A stretch of 64,000 bases of DNA from Ceratopteris richardii (Eukaryota > Streptophyta > Polypodiopsida > Polypodiales > Pteridaceae): the NCBI GenBank assembly GCA_020310875.1, contig CM035428.1, positions 101,707,661-101,771,660 on the forward strand. Direction: 5' to 3'. The notes under the pieces are model-generated. The model saw only the letters and a program-made list of their open reading frames with translations, was not told the origin of the DNA and did not search any database. Made by a program: the position numbers and the translations under genes. Numbering within the stretch: the first letter of the stretch is position 1; the number at the start of each line of letters is the position of its first letter. Positions 34,167 to 43,855 of the stretch are shown one piece after another.

Positions 34167-35008
34167 TGTTGGAGTTTATTGACCTCCAAAATATAGCTGG
34201 AAGTAGGTCAAACCCCGTAGGAACAAGTTGACCTTCTCGAAAACTCCATCACAAAAAACCAGTCATGCTTGCAGAGCTTATTGTTCTCTACTGCCTTAGA
34301 ATTTTTTAAAACTGTTTTAACCACATATACTAGAGACCAAGAGCTTTCCAATGAGTCAAAGAACACTCATTTTGGATAATTACACAAGGAGGATATGACC
34401 TCTCCAAGTTTGAGGTTTAATGGAGACCTTCAGCAGGGGTGAGACCCGAGAACACACACTACTTGCAAAGAGTACTGCTCTCAGATAAAAAATCCAATGA
34501 TTATGAAAATTGAGAATATAAAAGTAGACAGTAAGAGATTTCAAATGAGCTATCAAACATGTAATTTGGATATATAATGAGGGAGTTACAAGCTCTGCAA
34601 TCTTTGCATACAAAACTACAGCAGTGTAGAGATACACATATGACTCTCTTGGACATCCCACAAGATCACGACTTCTCTCATCTTTTTATAGCATGGGGAA
34701 GTAATCTAAAACCTTCCTAATACATCTAAATTCGTGGTAGACACTTGGGTGGAGATATTACATGACTCAAGTGCTCAAATAAGCAAAGTATTGATGGACT
34801 TTGAGAACTAGCCACATCGACCTTCCACTAGGACACCACTGTAGCTCCCTTATGACTCACTAATTTGACTCACCATGTTCTAGAAATCACGTGGTATTTT
34901 TGCTATATCTTATGAATAATATGAGCCTTCTTGAAGTATTTGAAGACTTCCCAAAGGTATTTACATAATTTGAAACTTGTACCATACATAAAACAAATGT
35001 TCGCAACA
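34167..35008 (-). repeat. 5' LTR of copia element 3
   Basis: 842 bp, TGTTGGAG...CAACA. It is adjacent to the primer-binding site complement at 34154-34165 and followed by the TSD CCTAT. Confidence 0.95.
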
Positions 35009-35013
35009 CCTAT

Positions 35014-35428
35014 TATCAGATCTTGTAGATGCATGTACACAAAGATAATACAATAATGAAATCTCACAAGAGCACACACAGAATAGAGAGAGACAAGACT
35101 AAACACAAGATTGGGTACAACTTCCCCCCACATACTCTGATGGACAAGTCTCTCAGAGGATGTGTATTTATACATATTTTCACTACATCCTAAATAAAAG
35201 ATACATGAGGTTGGTGCTTCGAAAAGCGTGCATTCACAAAAAATCTACTTTATTTACAAAACATCACTCTCTAAGGGAGCTACTATTCTTACAAACTATA
35301 TAAAATACTATATTTTAAATATCATAAAAAATATTTGAGTAAATGCACGTGCGTTCATGCCCACATCATTCTTGACGTAATAAATCAAAACACAATCACG
35401 TTAAAAACCTCAAGACATTAAAATCTAT
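35014..35428. other. Possible LTR remnant of an adjacent element
   Basis: On the minus strand a TATAAATA motif near 35166 is followed by leader-like sequence. It may be an LTR remnant of the gypsy element to the right, but no partner copy was found. Confidence 0.3.
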
Positions 35429-37060
35429 TTAACATTCCATTATTCCATAAGGTGTAGATACAGTCTTTTTACAAGGAATGAAATAAACTTGTTTACTCAA
35501 CCTATTAAAAATTGTCCAAATCATATTATTATGAGATGAAGTTGTAGGAAGACTAGTAATAAAATCCATAGAAATTTGTTCCCATGGTCCATTAGGTATG
35601 GAAAGTGGCATTAATAATCCAAATGCTTTACCATGATGTCATTTCACATGTCGACACACAATGCAATGGGAAACATATTGTGCAATATCGTTTTTCATAT
35701 TTGGCCAAAAGAAGAATTATTTACACATATTTGGCCAAAAGAAGAATTCTTTACACATATATGGTGGTTGATGCATATCTTTCAAATTCTTTAAAAACTT
35801 TTGTGATGGATAACTTATGTTGGAAATACAAGAATCCATTATGAAAAGTGTGGTGATCCTCATTAGATGATGTAGAATTATTGAAAGTAGTCCATGTTTG
35901 CAAAAAATACAAATTAGATGCATAAGTAGGAATCATGTCATGAAATGAATGAATATGAATAGCAAAAATATTATTGACTGAAAAAATATTTGTTTGTGGG
36001 GATAGAAAGCAACTAAGGGCATCATCTACAACATTAGTTTTGCTACGTTAATATTGAATTATAATCTGAAATTTTGTATAAATGAAGCTCATTTAATGTG
36101 TCTTTCAGAACCCATAAGGTATCGTTTCCAACTTTTTAACACATGCCTAAGAGGTAAGGATTCCTTATCATATGTACTATAATTCTTTTTAGAAGCTTTA
36201 AGTTTCCTAATTTGAAATGCAATGAGATGATCATTTTGCATTAATAAAACACCTATACCTAAACCACCAGCATCTGTAGCTACATGGAACGGTTGTGCAA
36301 AATTTGGTAATTGCAAAATGGGTGCATGAGAAAGTTCATATTTAAGTTTTTCAAAAGATTGTTGTTGTGCTAGTCCCCATGCAAATTTTAACTTTTTCTT
36401 CAATAATAATGTGAGTGGAAGTGATAAATAAGAAAAACATTTTACAAACTTTCTATAGAAACTAGCTAACCCTAGAAAAGAGCATAGATCATTCACATAT
36501 TGAGGTATATGCATTCTTAAATTACTTTAATTTTCTTTAGATCTACATGAACGTCTTGAATAGAAACAATAGATCCTAAATACTCTAATTCGTTTTGGAA
36601 AAGTAACTCTTTTTTAGGATTTGAATAAAGTTTTTTTTTGCATTACAAATTAAAGACTATTGCTAAATGCTTTTCAAGGTCATTTTCATTCTCACTATAG
36701 ACAAGCATATCATCAAAGAAAACAAGAACAAAAGCTTGGTAATCAAGGAAAATGTTATTCATCATATACACAAATGTAGCAGGTGCATAGGTGAGTCCAA
36801 AAGGCATTACCATGAATTCAAAGTGACCAGTTCGAGTTATAAAGGTAGTCTTATAAATTTCATTTTTTGTCATTTGTATCTAATGATGCCCAGATTTAAG
36901 ATCAATTTTGCTAAAGATATGTGCTCGAGGAAGTCTATCTAGCAAATCATCTTTCCTAGGAGTAGAGCATTTGTTTTCATCTGTGATCTTATTGAGTGCT
37001 CTATAGTCAATGCATATCCTATAAGTCTTGTTCTTCTTCTCCGCTGTGAGGAAGTGCAGA
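35429..37060 (-). pseudogene. Ty3/gypsy pol relic: RT, RNase H, integrase
   Basis: On the minus strand the order is RT (TYRICIDYRALN near 37020, FSKIDLKSGHH near 36905, VMPFGLTYAPATF and VFFDDMLVYS in 36643-36873, the F-F-D-D catalytic pair), RNase H (LGLASFYRKFVK and VATDAGGLGIG in 36089-36514), integrase zinc-binding region (35717-35936, degraded) and integrase core start (MDFITSLPTT in 35429-35611). Stops and frame changes occur throughout. Gag, protease, most of the integrase core and both LTRs are absent or unrecognisable. It ends abruptly at about 37060. Confidence 0.9.
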
Positions 37061-37869
37061 TGCCCGGTTGGTGGATCAAGTCAACCACCAAATTGATCGG
37101 CACACGATGGGTGCTTGGAGCAAGCTCAGGGGTTTATGTAAACTTGAAGAAAGCTTACTAGTAGTATTAAATAGCTAGGATTACTTGTTTTAGCTAGGAG
37201 TTCATATCTAGGGAGAAATGCTTTTCTAATGACCTAATCTTAATACTGACCATAATCTTCACCATAATGTTGTGCTTCTAGGAATCTAGTCAACCAATAC
37301 TTGTATGATGGAGAGAATAGTGATTCACTAGTGATGCAGTCTTTGATAAGCTCTTCTACTTCTAAGTCCTCTTCATTTCCTTCATTAGCAGCTATGTTTC
37401 GTTTAGGTTGGGTTGTGGTTTTAATAGGTGCTGTCAATAACACATAAAAAATGAAAGATGTTGAATTTGTATGGTCGATCACCGACTCATTACACATAGA
37501 TTCATTCCTAGATTCAATGCTCTTAGACTCATTTATAGGCTCACTAGAAAGCACAATAATAAATGGTCAATTGATTAAATAATAATTCTAAATTTTTTTC
37601 CTATTGTGTTTCTTACTAAAGCTAATGAAGACAATCTATTTGTCAAATACAAGTATAAGTTTGAATGCTAGGATACAATTTCTAATACAAATCTAAGCTA
37701 AAATGTAATTTAAGGCGGAAGTAATGAAGTGTCTCCAATCCTTCAATCTCAGTTGCCTCTAAAGTTTGTCACTTTTCTTTACTGCTCTTCAATATTCGTC
37801 AATGTTTGTCTGCAAGAAAACATTAGGACACACATCAGTACTCTTTATAAATCATAAAACATACTTAAT
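37061..37869. other. Mostly unassigned sequence; minus-strand ORF of 104 codons
   Basis: The ORF at 37240-37554 (-) encodes an acidic peptide (NESKSIESRNESMC...EEDLEVEELI). It might be the N-terminal polyprotein of the adjacent gypsy relic. No domain is visible. Confidence 0.25.
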
Positions 37870-38700
37870 TAATTCTTAACATATATGTCTATACTCTTTT
37901 ATTTAATGATACATATGGTCACATCATTCAATCATGCATATGGTAACTTACTCCCTTGCTCATACTAACACACATCACACTCTCACGGATGTTAACATAC
38001 ATTTTTATGCAAATGCACATGCTAACACACAATCTGATGCATACTAACATACTTTCATAAATTTATAATATGCATATGCATACATATGTTTCATGTTTAC
38101 ACATATGCATACACCCATGAACTTATGTATACTTATGCACACATGCATTCATATTAAACATTTAAACACCTAATGTATACTCAATCATGCTAATACACTT
38201 TCACATAGATGCATACACATTAAAATCATGCATACATGCACTCTTTATTATGCTCATGCATATTCATGCATATATACTAACATACTCATGCATAACAATG
38301 CATCCATTAACACATATGCTAATACATTATCATACATACAACACGTCTTAAATATGCTAACACATACTCTAACAAACTCATATATATGCATGTTAACACA
38401 CTTGCTCATGGATGCTAATATGCATATTCATGCATTTCTCTTTCATGCTTATAATATGCACATGTATCCATGCTACATACAAATATGCATAAGCATGCTC
38501 TCACTTTTGATTACATAAAATATTGAACATGCACACACCAATTATGCACATATATATACTCATAATCATGCATTTATACACCTAATATTACACATCTACC
38601 TCATACATTCATATTCACACTCATCACTCTTACGCATGCATGCATCACACCATTCATCCATGCTTATGTATTCATTCATGCATATAGGTTATAAAATGAA
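37870..38700. repeat. Degenerate ATGCATA/CTAACACA simple-sequence region
   Basis: About 800 bp is composed mainly of recombined words CATGCATA, ATGCTAACACA, ACACATATGC and TCATGCAT, without a fixed period. It resembles cryptic simple sequence rather than an ordered satellite. Confidence 0.75.
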
Positions 38701-38730
38701 AATGATTGAAACTTTATAATTATTACGATA

Positions 38731-38963
38731 ATTCTCTCTCTCTTTCTCTCTCTCTCTCCCCTCTCTCTCTCCCCTCTCTCTCTTCTCTCTCTCTCTCTAT
38801 CTCTCTCTCTCTCTCTCCCTCTCTCTCTCTCTCTCTTTTCTCTTGTGCATGATCTCATTCTCTACCATCGCCTGCAGCAACCAGGCATACATCTTTCTTC
38901 TCTCTCTCTCTCTCTCACTCTCTCTCCCCTATAGAATTTGTGTGCCTACCTGCCACTGTGGGG

Positions 38964-39019
<56 letters not shown>

Positions 39020-39020
39020 C
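38731..39020. repeat. (CT)n microsatellite blocks
   Basis: Three (CT)n-rich blocks (about 38731-38840, 38901-38930, 38967-39017) are separated by short unique sequences. They end about 180 bp before the left end of the LTR element at 39201. Confidence 0.95.
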
Positions 39021-39200
39021 GATTCTCCAACGATGCACGTCAGCTCCTGCCATCCAGAAGGATAGGTCTATGCTAGAGTGCAACCGCCAGGAGGAGGGGA
39101 GCGGAGGAAGAATCTTTAATTCTTCTCTCTCTCTAACTGTCTCTTCCTGTGCAGTGAGCGCCTTCAAAATTGCACATACCTTTCTCTTACTCTACGCATG

Positions 39201-39808
39201 TGTTGAAGCTCAAGGTCGAGGACAAGCATAATAAGCACATCAGAGAAGTGGACATGCAAGAAGAAGGAGCACATAGGGAGCTCCAAGAAATGTATGTCAA
39301 AATTTCAGAAGAAATCCCTTTAAAATAGTGATTTTCATCACTAAAAACCATTGTAAATATTATTTCACCTTTTTGTAGCTCCATTTTGTGCAAACCGAGG
39401 AGTCCTCGAGCTTGAGGAGCATTAGAAGTGCCATCGTACCAATTTTCATAATTTTTAGACTTCGTTTGAGCCCTTAAATAAGCCTTGGAACCTAATTTTT
39501 AACTAGGCCGGACACTAGGTCTCGACAGGGCCAAAACTAGTCAAAAATCTATAAAAAGAGCTAGAGAGCTCATTTTTGAGGTTAGCTTGTTGTAGATTTC
39601 AGTTTTGTAATAGGTCTCTTTTGTAATCAAAGTCCTTCCATTGTTCCTCTCTTTGATCTTACCTTGTGCATGTGTGTGTGTATGTGTGTGCATGTTTGTG
39701 TGCTTTCACTCACGCATTTGTGCCTTCACTTGCTCGTGGTCTTCATACCGGTCCTCACGTCTCCGCAGATTGACAAGTAAAGGAGGTGGTGCTTACGCTT
39801 GAGCTACA
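39201..39808 (+). repeat. 5' LTR of the LARD-like element
   Basis: 608 bp, TG...CA. A TATA-box-like TATAAAAA lies at 39550-39557, present also in the other LTR at 43594-43601, and probably marks the promoter. The left LTR has about 17 bp near its start that the right copy lacks. Confidence 0.93.
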
Positions 39809-39816
39809 CCAAATTT

Positions 39817-39834
39817 TGGTGCCATTGCCGGGGA
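39817..39834 (+). other. Primer-binding site (tRNA-Asp type)
   Basis: TGGTGCCATTGCCGGGGA differs at two positions from the tRNA-Asp complement used by many plant Ty3/gypsy elements (TGGCGCCGTTGCCGGGGA). It starts nine bases after the LTR end. Confidence 0.85.
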
Positions 39835-40184
39835 GAGAGCTTCGAGGACGAGCATTGTGATGGTAAGATCGTAGATTTGCGACGTTGGAAGGTAAAAAAA
39901 TTATCATTTTTGTTCATTTTCTGATTTTTCTTCTTCATCTTCATCAATATCGTCGTCATCACCATCTTCATCTGTCTTCTTCTTCATAGAAAATTCTTGT
40001 TTTTTAGTGCATTTTCACCATTTTCATACCATTTTTCATGCATCATTGTGCGAGAAGGAGTTAGGGAGTGTAAGGGAGAGCAAGCGCTTGTGTTTTTTCA
40101 CGAGTTTTTGCACATACGGAGCTCGCCATTGCTCGGTGCTCAGAAATTCGATGTTCTCGCCAAAAAACACGATTCTGACTGAAA

Positions 40185-41005
40185 ATCGGGATTTTCATAA
40201 AATTCAAAAATTTTCAAAAAAATACGATTCTCTATTTCCCGCCTAAAAGCTTTTTGAAAAGAACACGATTCTGGGTCATTCTCAGAATCACGATTCTCTG
40301 GTTGTGCTCAAAATCACGATTCTCTAAGATTCTCAAAAACATGATTTTGAGCAAAAACACGATTTTCAGTTGGACCAAAATCGCAATGCTCACAAATCAC
40401 GATTTTCATCCAAAATCACAATTTTCACGACTGTGAGAAAATACAATTATTTGTGGGCTCAAAATCGTGGTTTTCACAAATCACGATTTTCAGCCAAAAA
40501 CACGATTTTTAAAAAACTTGATTTTCATCCAAAATTGCGATTTTCACGATTTTCAGAACACGATTTTCACTAAGGTACAAAATCGCGATTTTCAGAATAC
40601 GATTCTCAAGAAACACAATTTTCATTCAAAATCGCGATTTTCATGTCAAAAACACGATTTTCAATCAAAATCGTGATTTTTTTTATCATTCTCAAAATCA
40701 CGATTTTCAAGCCCAAAACATGATTTTCTGTCAGAATCTTATTTTTCACGATTCTCACTCAAAATGGCATTTTTCACGATTCTCACTCAAAATCGCGTTT
40801 TTCACGATTCTCACTCAAAATTGCAATTTTCATCATTGCTCAGCATCGCGATTTTCATGATTTCACAAAATCGTGATTTTTGCAATTGCTCAGCATCGCG
40901 ATTTTCATGATCCCTCAGAATCACGATTTTCATAAGAGCTCAACATCGCAATTGTCAGACCTCCCAAAATCGCGATTTTCATTCAAAATCGTGATTTTTT
41001 CAAAG
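40185..41005. repeat. Palindromic AAAATCGCGATTTT-type array
   Basis: Over about 820 bp the sequence is built from variants of AAAATC(G/A)(C/T)GATTTTCA, whose core AAAATCGCGATTTT is its own reverse complement. Spacing is irregular, mostly 15-30 bp, except for three ordered 28-bp units (CACGATTCTCACTCAAAAT) at about 40747-40830. No coding function is supported. It lies in the leader of the LARD-like element, between primer site and first ORF. Confidence 0.95.
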
Positions 41006-41306
41006 GGTCCTGTTTGCCTGTTTTGACCCCTAGGAGCCTGATTTGACATAACTTTTTCATCAAAAGTCCATTTTTTGAGCTCTATAGCTCGTTGGAAAGC
41101 TCGTTTCGAATAATGCATTGATTTTCAGATAGAGTAATTTGAAGTTGACCTTCACGTGGGGTTCGAAAGCCAAGGGAGAGAAAAATTTTTTCATGGGAAA
41201 GAAAGCAAAAGAGAGAAGAAAGGGGGATAAGATTGAAAAAGAGGAGGGAGATAAACATAAAATGCATGAAATAATCTCACATAAGGGTGAAACTTCTAGA
41301 TAAAAA

Positions 41307-41936
41307 TTGGAAGGAGTCAAGGAATCAGGTGAACTATCTGAGGGGGTAGGGTCCTTATTTGCAACAAGAGAATATAACAATACTTTTGTGCATATAAGAA
41401 TAGGATATGACTATGGAAGGTTGAATGGTTATATCAATCCTAATTTTGAGTGGAATTTAATTCATATTGACCTAGTGACCATTATTTTTGAGAACATTCA
41501 ACCAACAACTCATTCTTCTATCCTCATGGATGGTGAACATTATTATGACTGCATGGGTCAAGTTGTGTTGCCTGTTATGGTGGATGACATGCAATTTTTT
41601 GAAACATTCTTTGTCATGGATGCTATAGATGAAGACTTGATCATTGGCACACAAAGGTTCATCACACAAAATCATCAAGAATTTGAGGTGTCTTCTCCAC
41701 CTATTACGCGCGCTTCTACATATATGTCTATTGAAAATCCTAATGACTATCCACAGGCGACAAGCCACATAGGTATGGGTTTGGAATCCAAAAGCATCAG
41801 CAGCCCCTACAAAATCAAAGAGCCAACCACAAGGGACACAACATTCAAGAAACCATCCAAACATGAAATGGCCAGAGGTGATCACTTCACAGTCACACAC
41901 CCTTCTCAAATGGATCCCCATAAAGAGGAATGATCA
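41307..41936 (+). CDS. ORF in LARD-like element, retroviral-type aspartic-protease-like tail
   Basis: A 208-codon ORF. The middle contains GQVVLPVMVDDMQFFETFFV and DEDLIIGTQRFI. These resemble the C-terminal half of retrotransposon aspartic proteases ('LPV.V....F.V.F.V.D....DLIIG..FL'). The N-terminal catalytic D-S/T-G motif is not visible, so it would not be an active protease. It is probably a leftover of the ancestral gypsy polyprotein. Confidence 0.5.
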
Positions 41937-42049
41937 ATTGGCATCTCAAGATCCAAGGGCGACCTCCAACAAAGATGGCATCAACATCCGCAAATAACAT
42001 CGAAAGCCTCGACGAGCGACAACCATGTGCTCCTTGCACAACCTTGTCT

Positions 42050-43062
42050 TTTGCACCATTCAGGTCATGCATTTCCAAAGTATGCATTAATATAGGGCCA
42101 CATTACATGGCTATGCATAGACACATTTGAGAGTCCCATGCACAAGAGCACATTGACATATGTCAAATATTTTTATTGATACTAACCTTTGTCTTCTCGT
42201 TTTGTGACATTGTTTTGCAAAAAAAAAAAGAAAGAAAGAGAGAGAGAGAAGAGAGAGAGAGCTTGTTCCCAAGTTTGGCTCAAGGACCATGAATGAGTCA
42301 TGCTCAGTTGAAGGTGGAACTGTTGATGACTAGGCATTTGTCAGTTTTGATAGAAATGTGTCTTGGCTAGCACATGTTATTATTATGCCTTGTCTGGTAG
42401 ATGTCAAGAACGTGGCATGAAAATGGCATCCACAACTATTGTTTCCCCTTACCTTGGTAGGAGGGAAGATCTTGTAGATCTGCAATTTAAGAGATGCTTA
42501 ACTACTGTATGTACGAGAGCACCCAAGGAAATATCTGCAAGGGGTAGTTCCAGTACCCTACAAATCCTTGTATGTATACAGGGAGAGAAGATTCCTCCTT
42601 ATGGAGAGCTAAAGAGAATATGTGAAACTAAGCTTGGTGTACTTACCCAACGCTGTTTGCCAAGGAATATAAAGAAATTCAATTCTCAATATTTGGCAAA
42701 TGTTGCTTTGAAGAGCGGGAACGGGACCAAGCACCCAACGAAATTCATCTATGGACCATCAACAACGACATTCGTTGACACCAAAAGAATAGTCGGTGGT
42801 TCATCACAATTACGGGTGTACAACACGAGGAGATAAACATTGATCGATCATTCACCATGGTAAGAATCCTTAGTTTGACAATACTATAACTATGTTCGAT
42901 TAGGAAACCTCTTCGTCATCGTACCCTTGAGCAATTTGCTCAAGACCCAAATCTCTTGCACCATATTTTTTACCATGCATTCCCCGAGTAAGCATGCATA
43001 GGGCCACATTACAAGGCCATGCACAAGGCACTTAGTTTCCTCAACCCATGCACGAACACACT
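42050..43062. repeat. Imperfect direct repeats bracketing the Argonaute fragment
   Basis: Copy 1 (about 42050-42155) and copy 2 (about 42955-43062) share TTGCACCAT, AGGGCCACATTACA, GGC(T)ATGCA and CCCATGCAC in the same order. They flank the segment that holds the GA-rich run (42220-42262) and the Argonaute fragment. Confidence 0.6.
42363..42836 (+). pseudogene. ORF containing an ARGONAUTE PIWI-domain fragment
   Basis: Of this 157-codon ORF, 52 codons (42558-42713) match the start of the PIWI domain of plant Argonaute proteins. Recognisable blocks are YGELKRICETKLGVLTQ, then RCLPRNIKKF, then NSQYLANVALK, in the order and spacing seen in AGO proteins ('YG.LKRICET.LG..(S/T)QCC...........QY.ANVALKIN'). 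The usual second C of 'QCC' is R-C here. The match ends exactly at ALK, before the expected IN, consistent with an exon end. Flanking codons are unrelated. None of the PIWI catalytic D-E-D-H residues is included, so no slicer is possible. It is captured host sequence inside an LTR element, not a gene in its own right. Confidence 0.8.
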
Positions 43063-43259
43063 TACTCATCATGGGTTACGAGTACTTGGCATGACTACTA
43101 TGAACATCATCTTTGGACAATCGAGAGGACATCAATGGAGATGCACAACGACACAGTCATGCTAGAATCCAACGAAGATGCACATACCAAGGGATGACAA
43201 CTTGTAAAGGCTTGCAGCAACAAATGAAGAATATGATAACCAGCCTTGCCACAATTGGA

Positions 43260-43850
43260 ATTTGAAGCTGCATAATAAGCACATCAGAGAAGTGGACCCA
43301 CAAGAAGAAGGAGCACATAGGGAGCTCCAAGAAGTGTATGTCAAATTTTGAGAAGAAATCCTTTTAAAATAGTGATTTTCATCACTAAAAACCATTGTAA
43401 ATATCATTTCACCTTTTTGAAGCTCCATTTTTTGCAAGCCGAGGAGTCCTCAAGCTTGACGAACATTAGAAGTACCATCATACCAATTTCCATTATTTTT
43501 AGACTTCGTTTGAGCCCTCAAATAAGCCCTGGAACCTAATTTTTAACTAGGCTAGACACTAGGTCTGGACAGGGCCAAAACTAGTCAAAAAACTATAAAA
43601 AGAGCTAGAGAACTCATTTTTGAGGTTAGCTTGTTGTAGATTTCAGATTTTTAATAGGTTTCTTTTGTAATCAAAGTCCTTCCATTGTTCCTCTCTTTGA
43701 TCTTACCTTGCACGTGTGTGTGTATGTGTGTGCATGTTTGTGTGCTTTCACTCACGCACTTGTGCCTTCACTTGCTCGTGGTCTTCATACCAGTCCTCAC
43801 ATCTCCGTGGATGGACAAGTAAAGGAGGTGGTGCTTACGCTTGAGCTACA
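43260..43850 (+). repeat. 3' LTR of the LARD-like element
   Basis: Aligned with 39201-39808 over its full length, starting near TTTGAAGCTG and ending GAGCTACA, followed by the TSD GCATG. The two LTRs differ by scattered substitutions and one 17-bp gap near the left end. Confidence 0.92.
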
Positions 43851-43855
43851 GCATG

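Larger units (their letters stand above)
29713..35008 (-). mobile_element. Copia element 3, complete ends, internally deleted
   Basis: LTRs at 29713-30553 and 34167-35008 both start TGTTGGA and end CAACA. A 5-bp TSD, CCTAT, lies at 29708-29712 and 35009-35013. The primer site complement (TCTCTGATACCA, 34154-34165) sits inside the right LTR, and a polypurine tract complement (TTCTCCCCCTCAAG, 30554-30567) sits next to the left LTR. The LTRs differ at scattered positions, mostly in their first 250 bp. The 5.3-kb element is structurally complete but lacks the reverse-transcriptase core. Confidence 0.97.
39201..43850 (+). mobile_element. Non-autonomous LTR retrotransposon (LARD-like) carrying captured sequence
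   Basis: The left LTR begins TGTTGAAGCT at 39201 and ends GAGCTACA at 39808. The right LTR runs from about 43260 to 43850 with the same end. A 5-bp TSD, GCATG, flanks the whole (39196-39200 and 43851-43855). Nine bases inside the left LTR is a tRNA-Asp-like primer site. No gag, RT, RNase H or integrase is encoded. The 3.4-kb interior holds a palindromic array, a protease-like ORF and an ARGONAUTE fragment. It must depend on an autonomous Ty3/gypsy partner, since that primer type is typical of plant gypsy elements. Confidence 0.93.

Noticed and set aside
37240..37554. Candidate host gene of 104 codons
   Set aside because: Acidic, low-complexity, no domain, next to a gypsy relic. Kept only as part of an unassigned stretch.
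38676..39167. Arg/Glu- or Leu/Ser-repeat ORFs resembling RS or coiled-coil proteins
   Set aside because: Produced by the (CT)n/(GA)n microsatellite.
40185..41005. CRISPR-like array
   Set aside because: There are no uniform repeats and spacers. Units are irregular, degenerate palindromes in plant nuclear DNA inside an LTR element.
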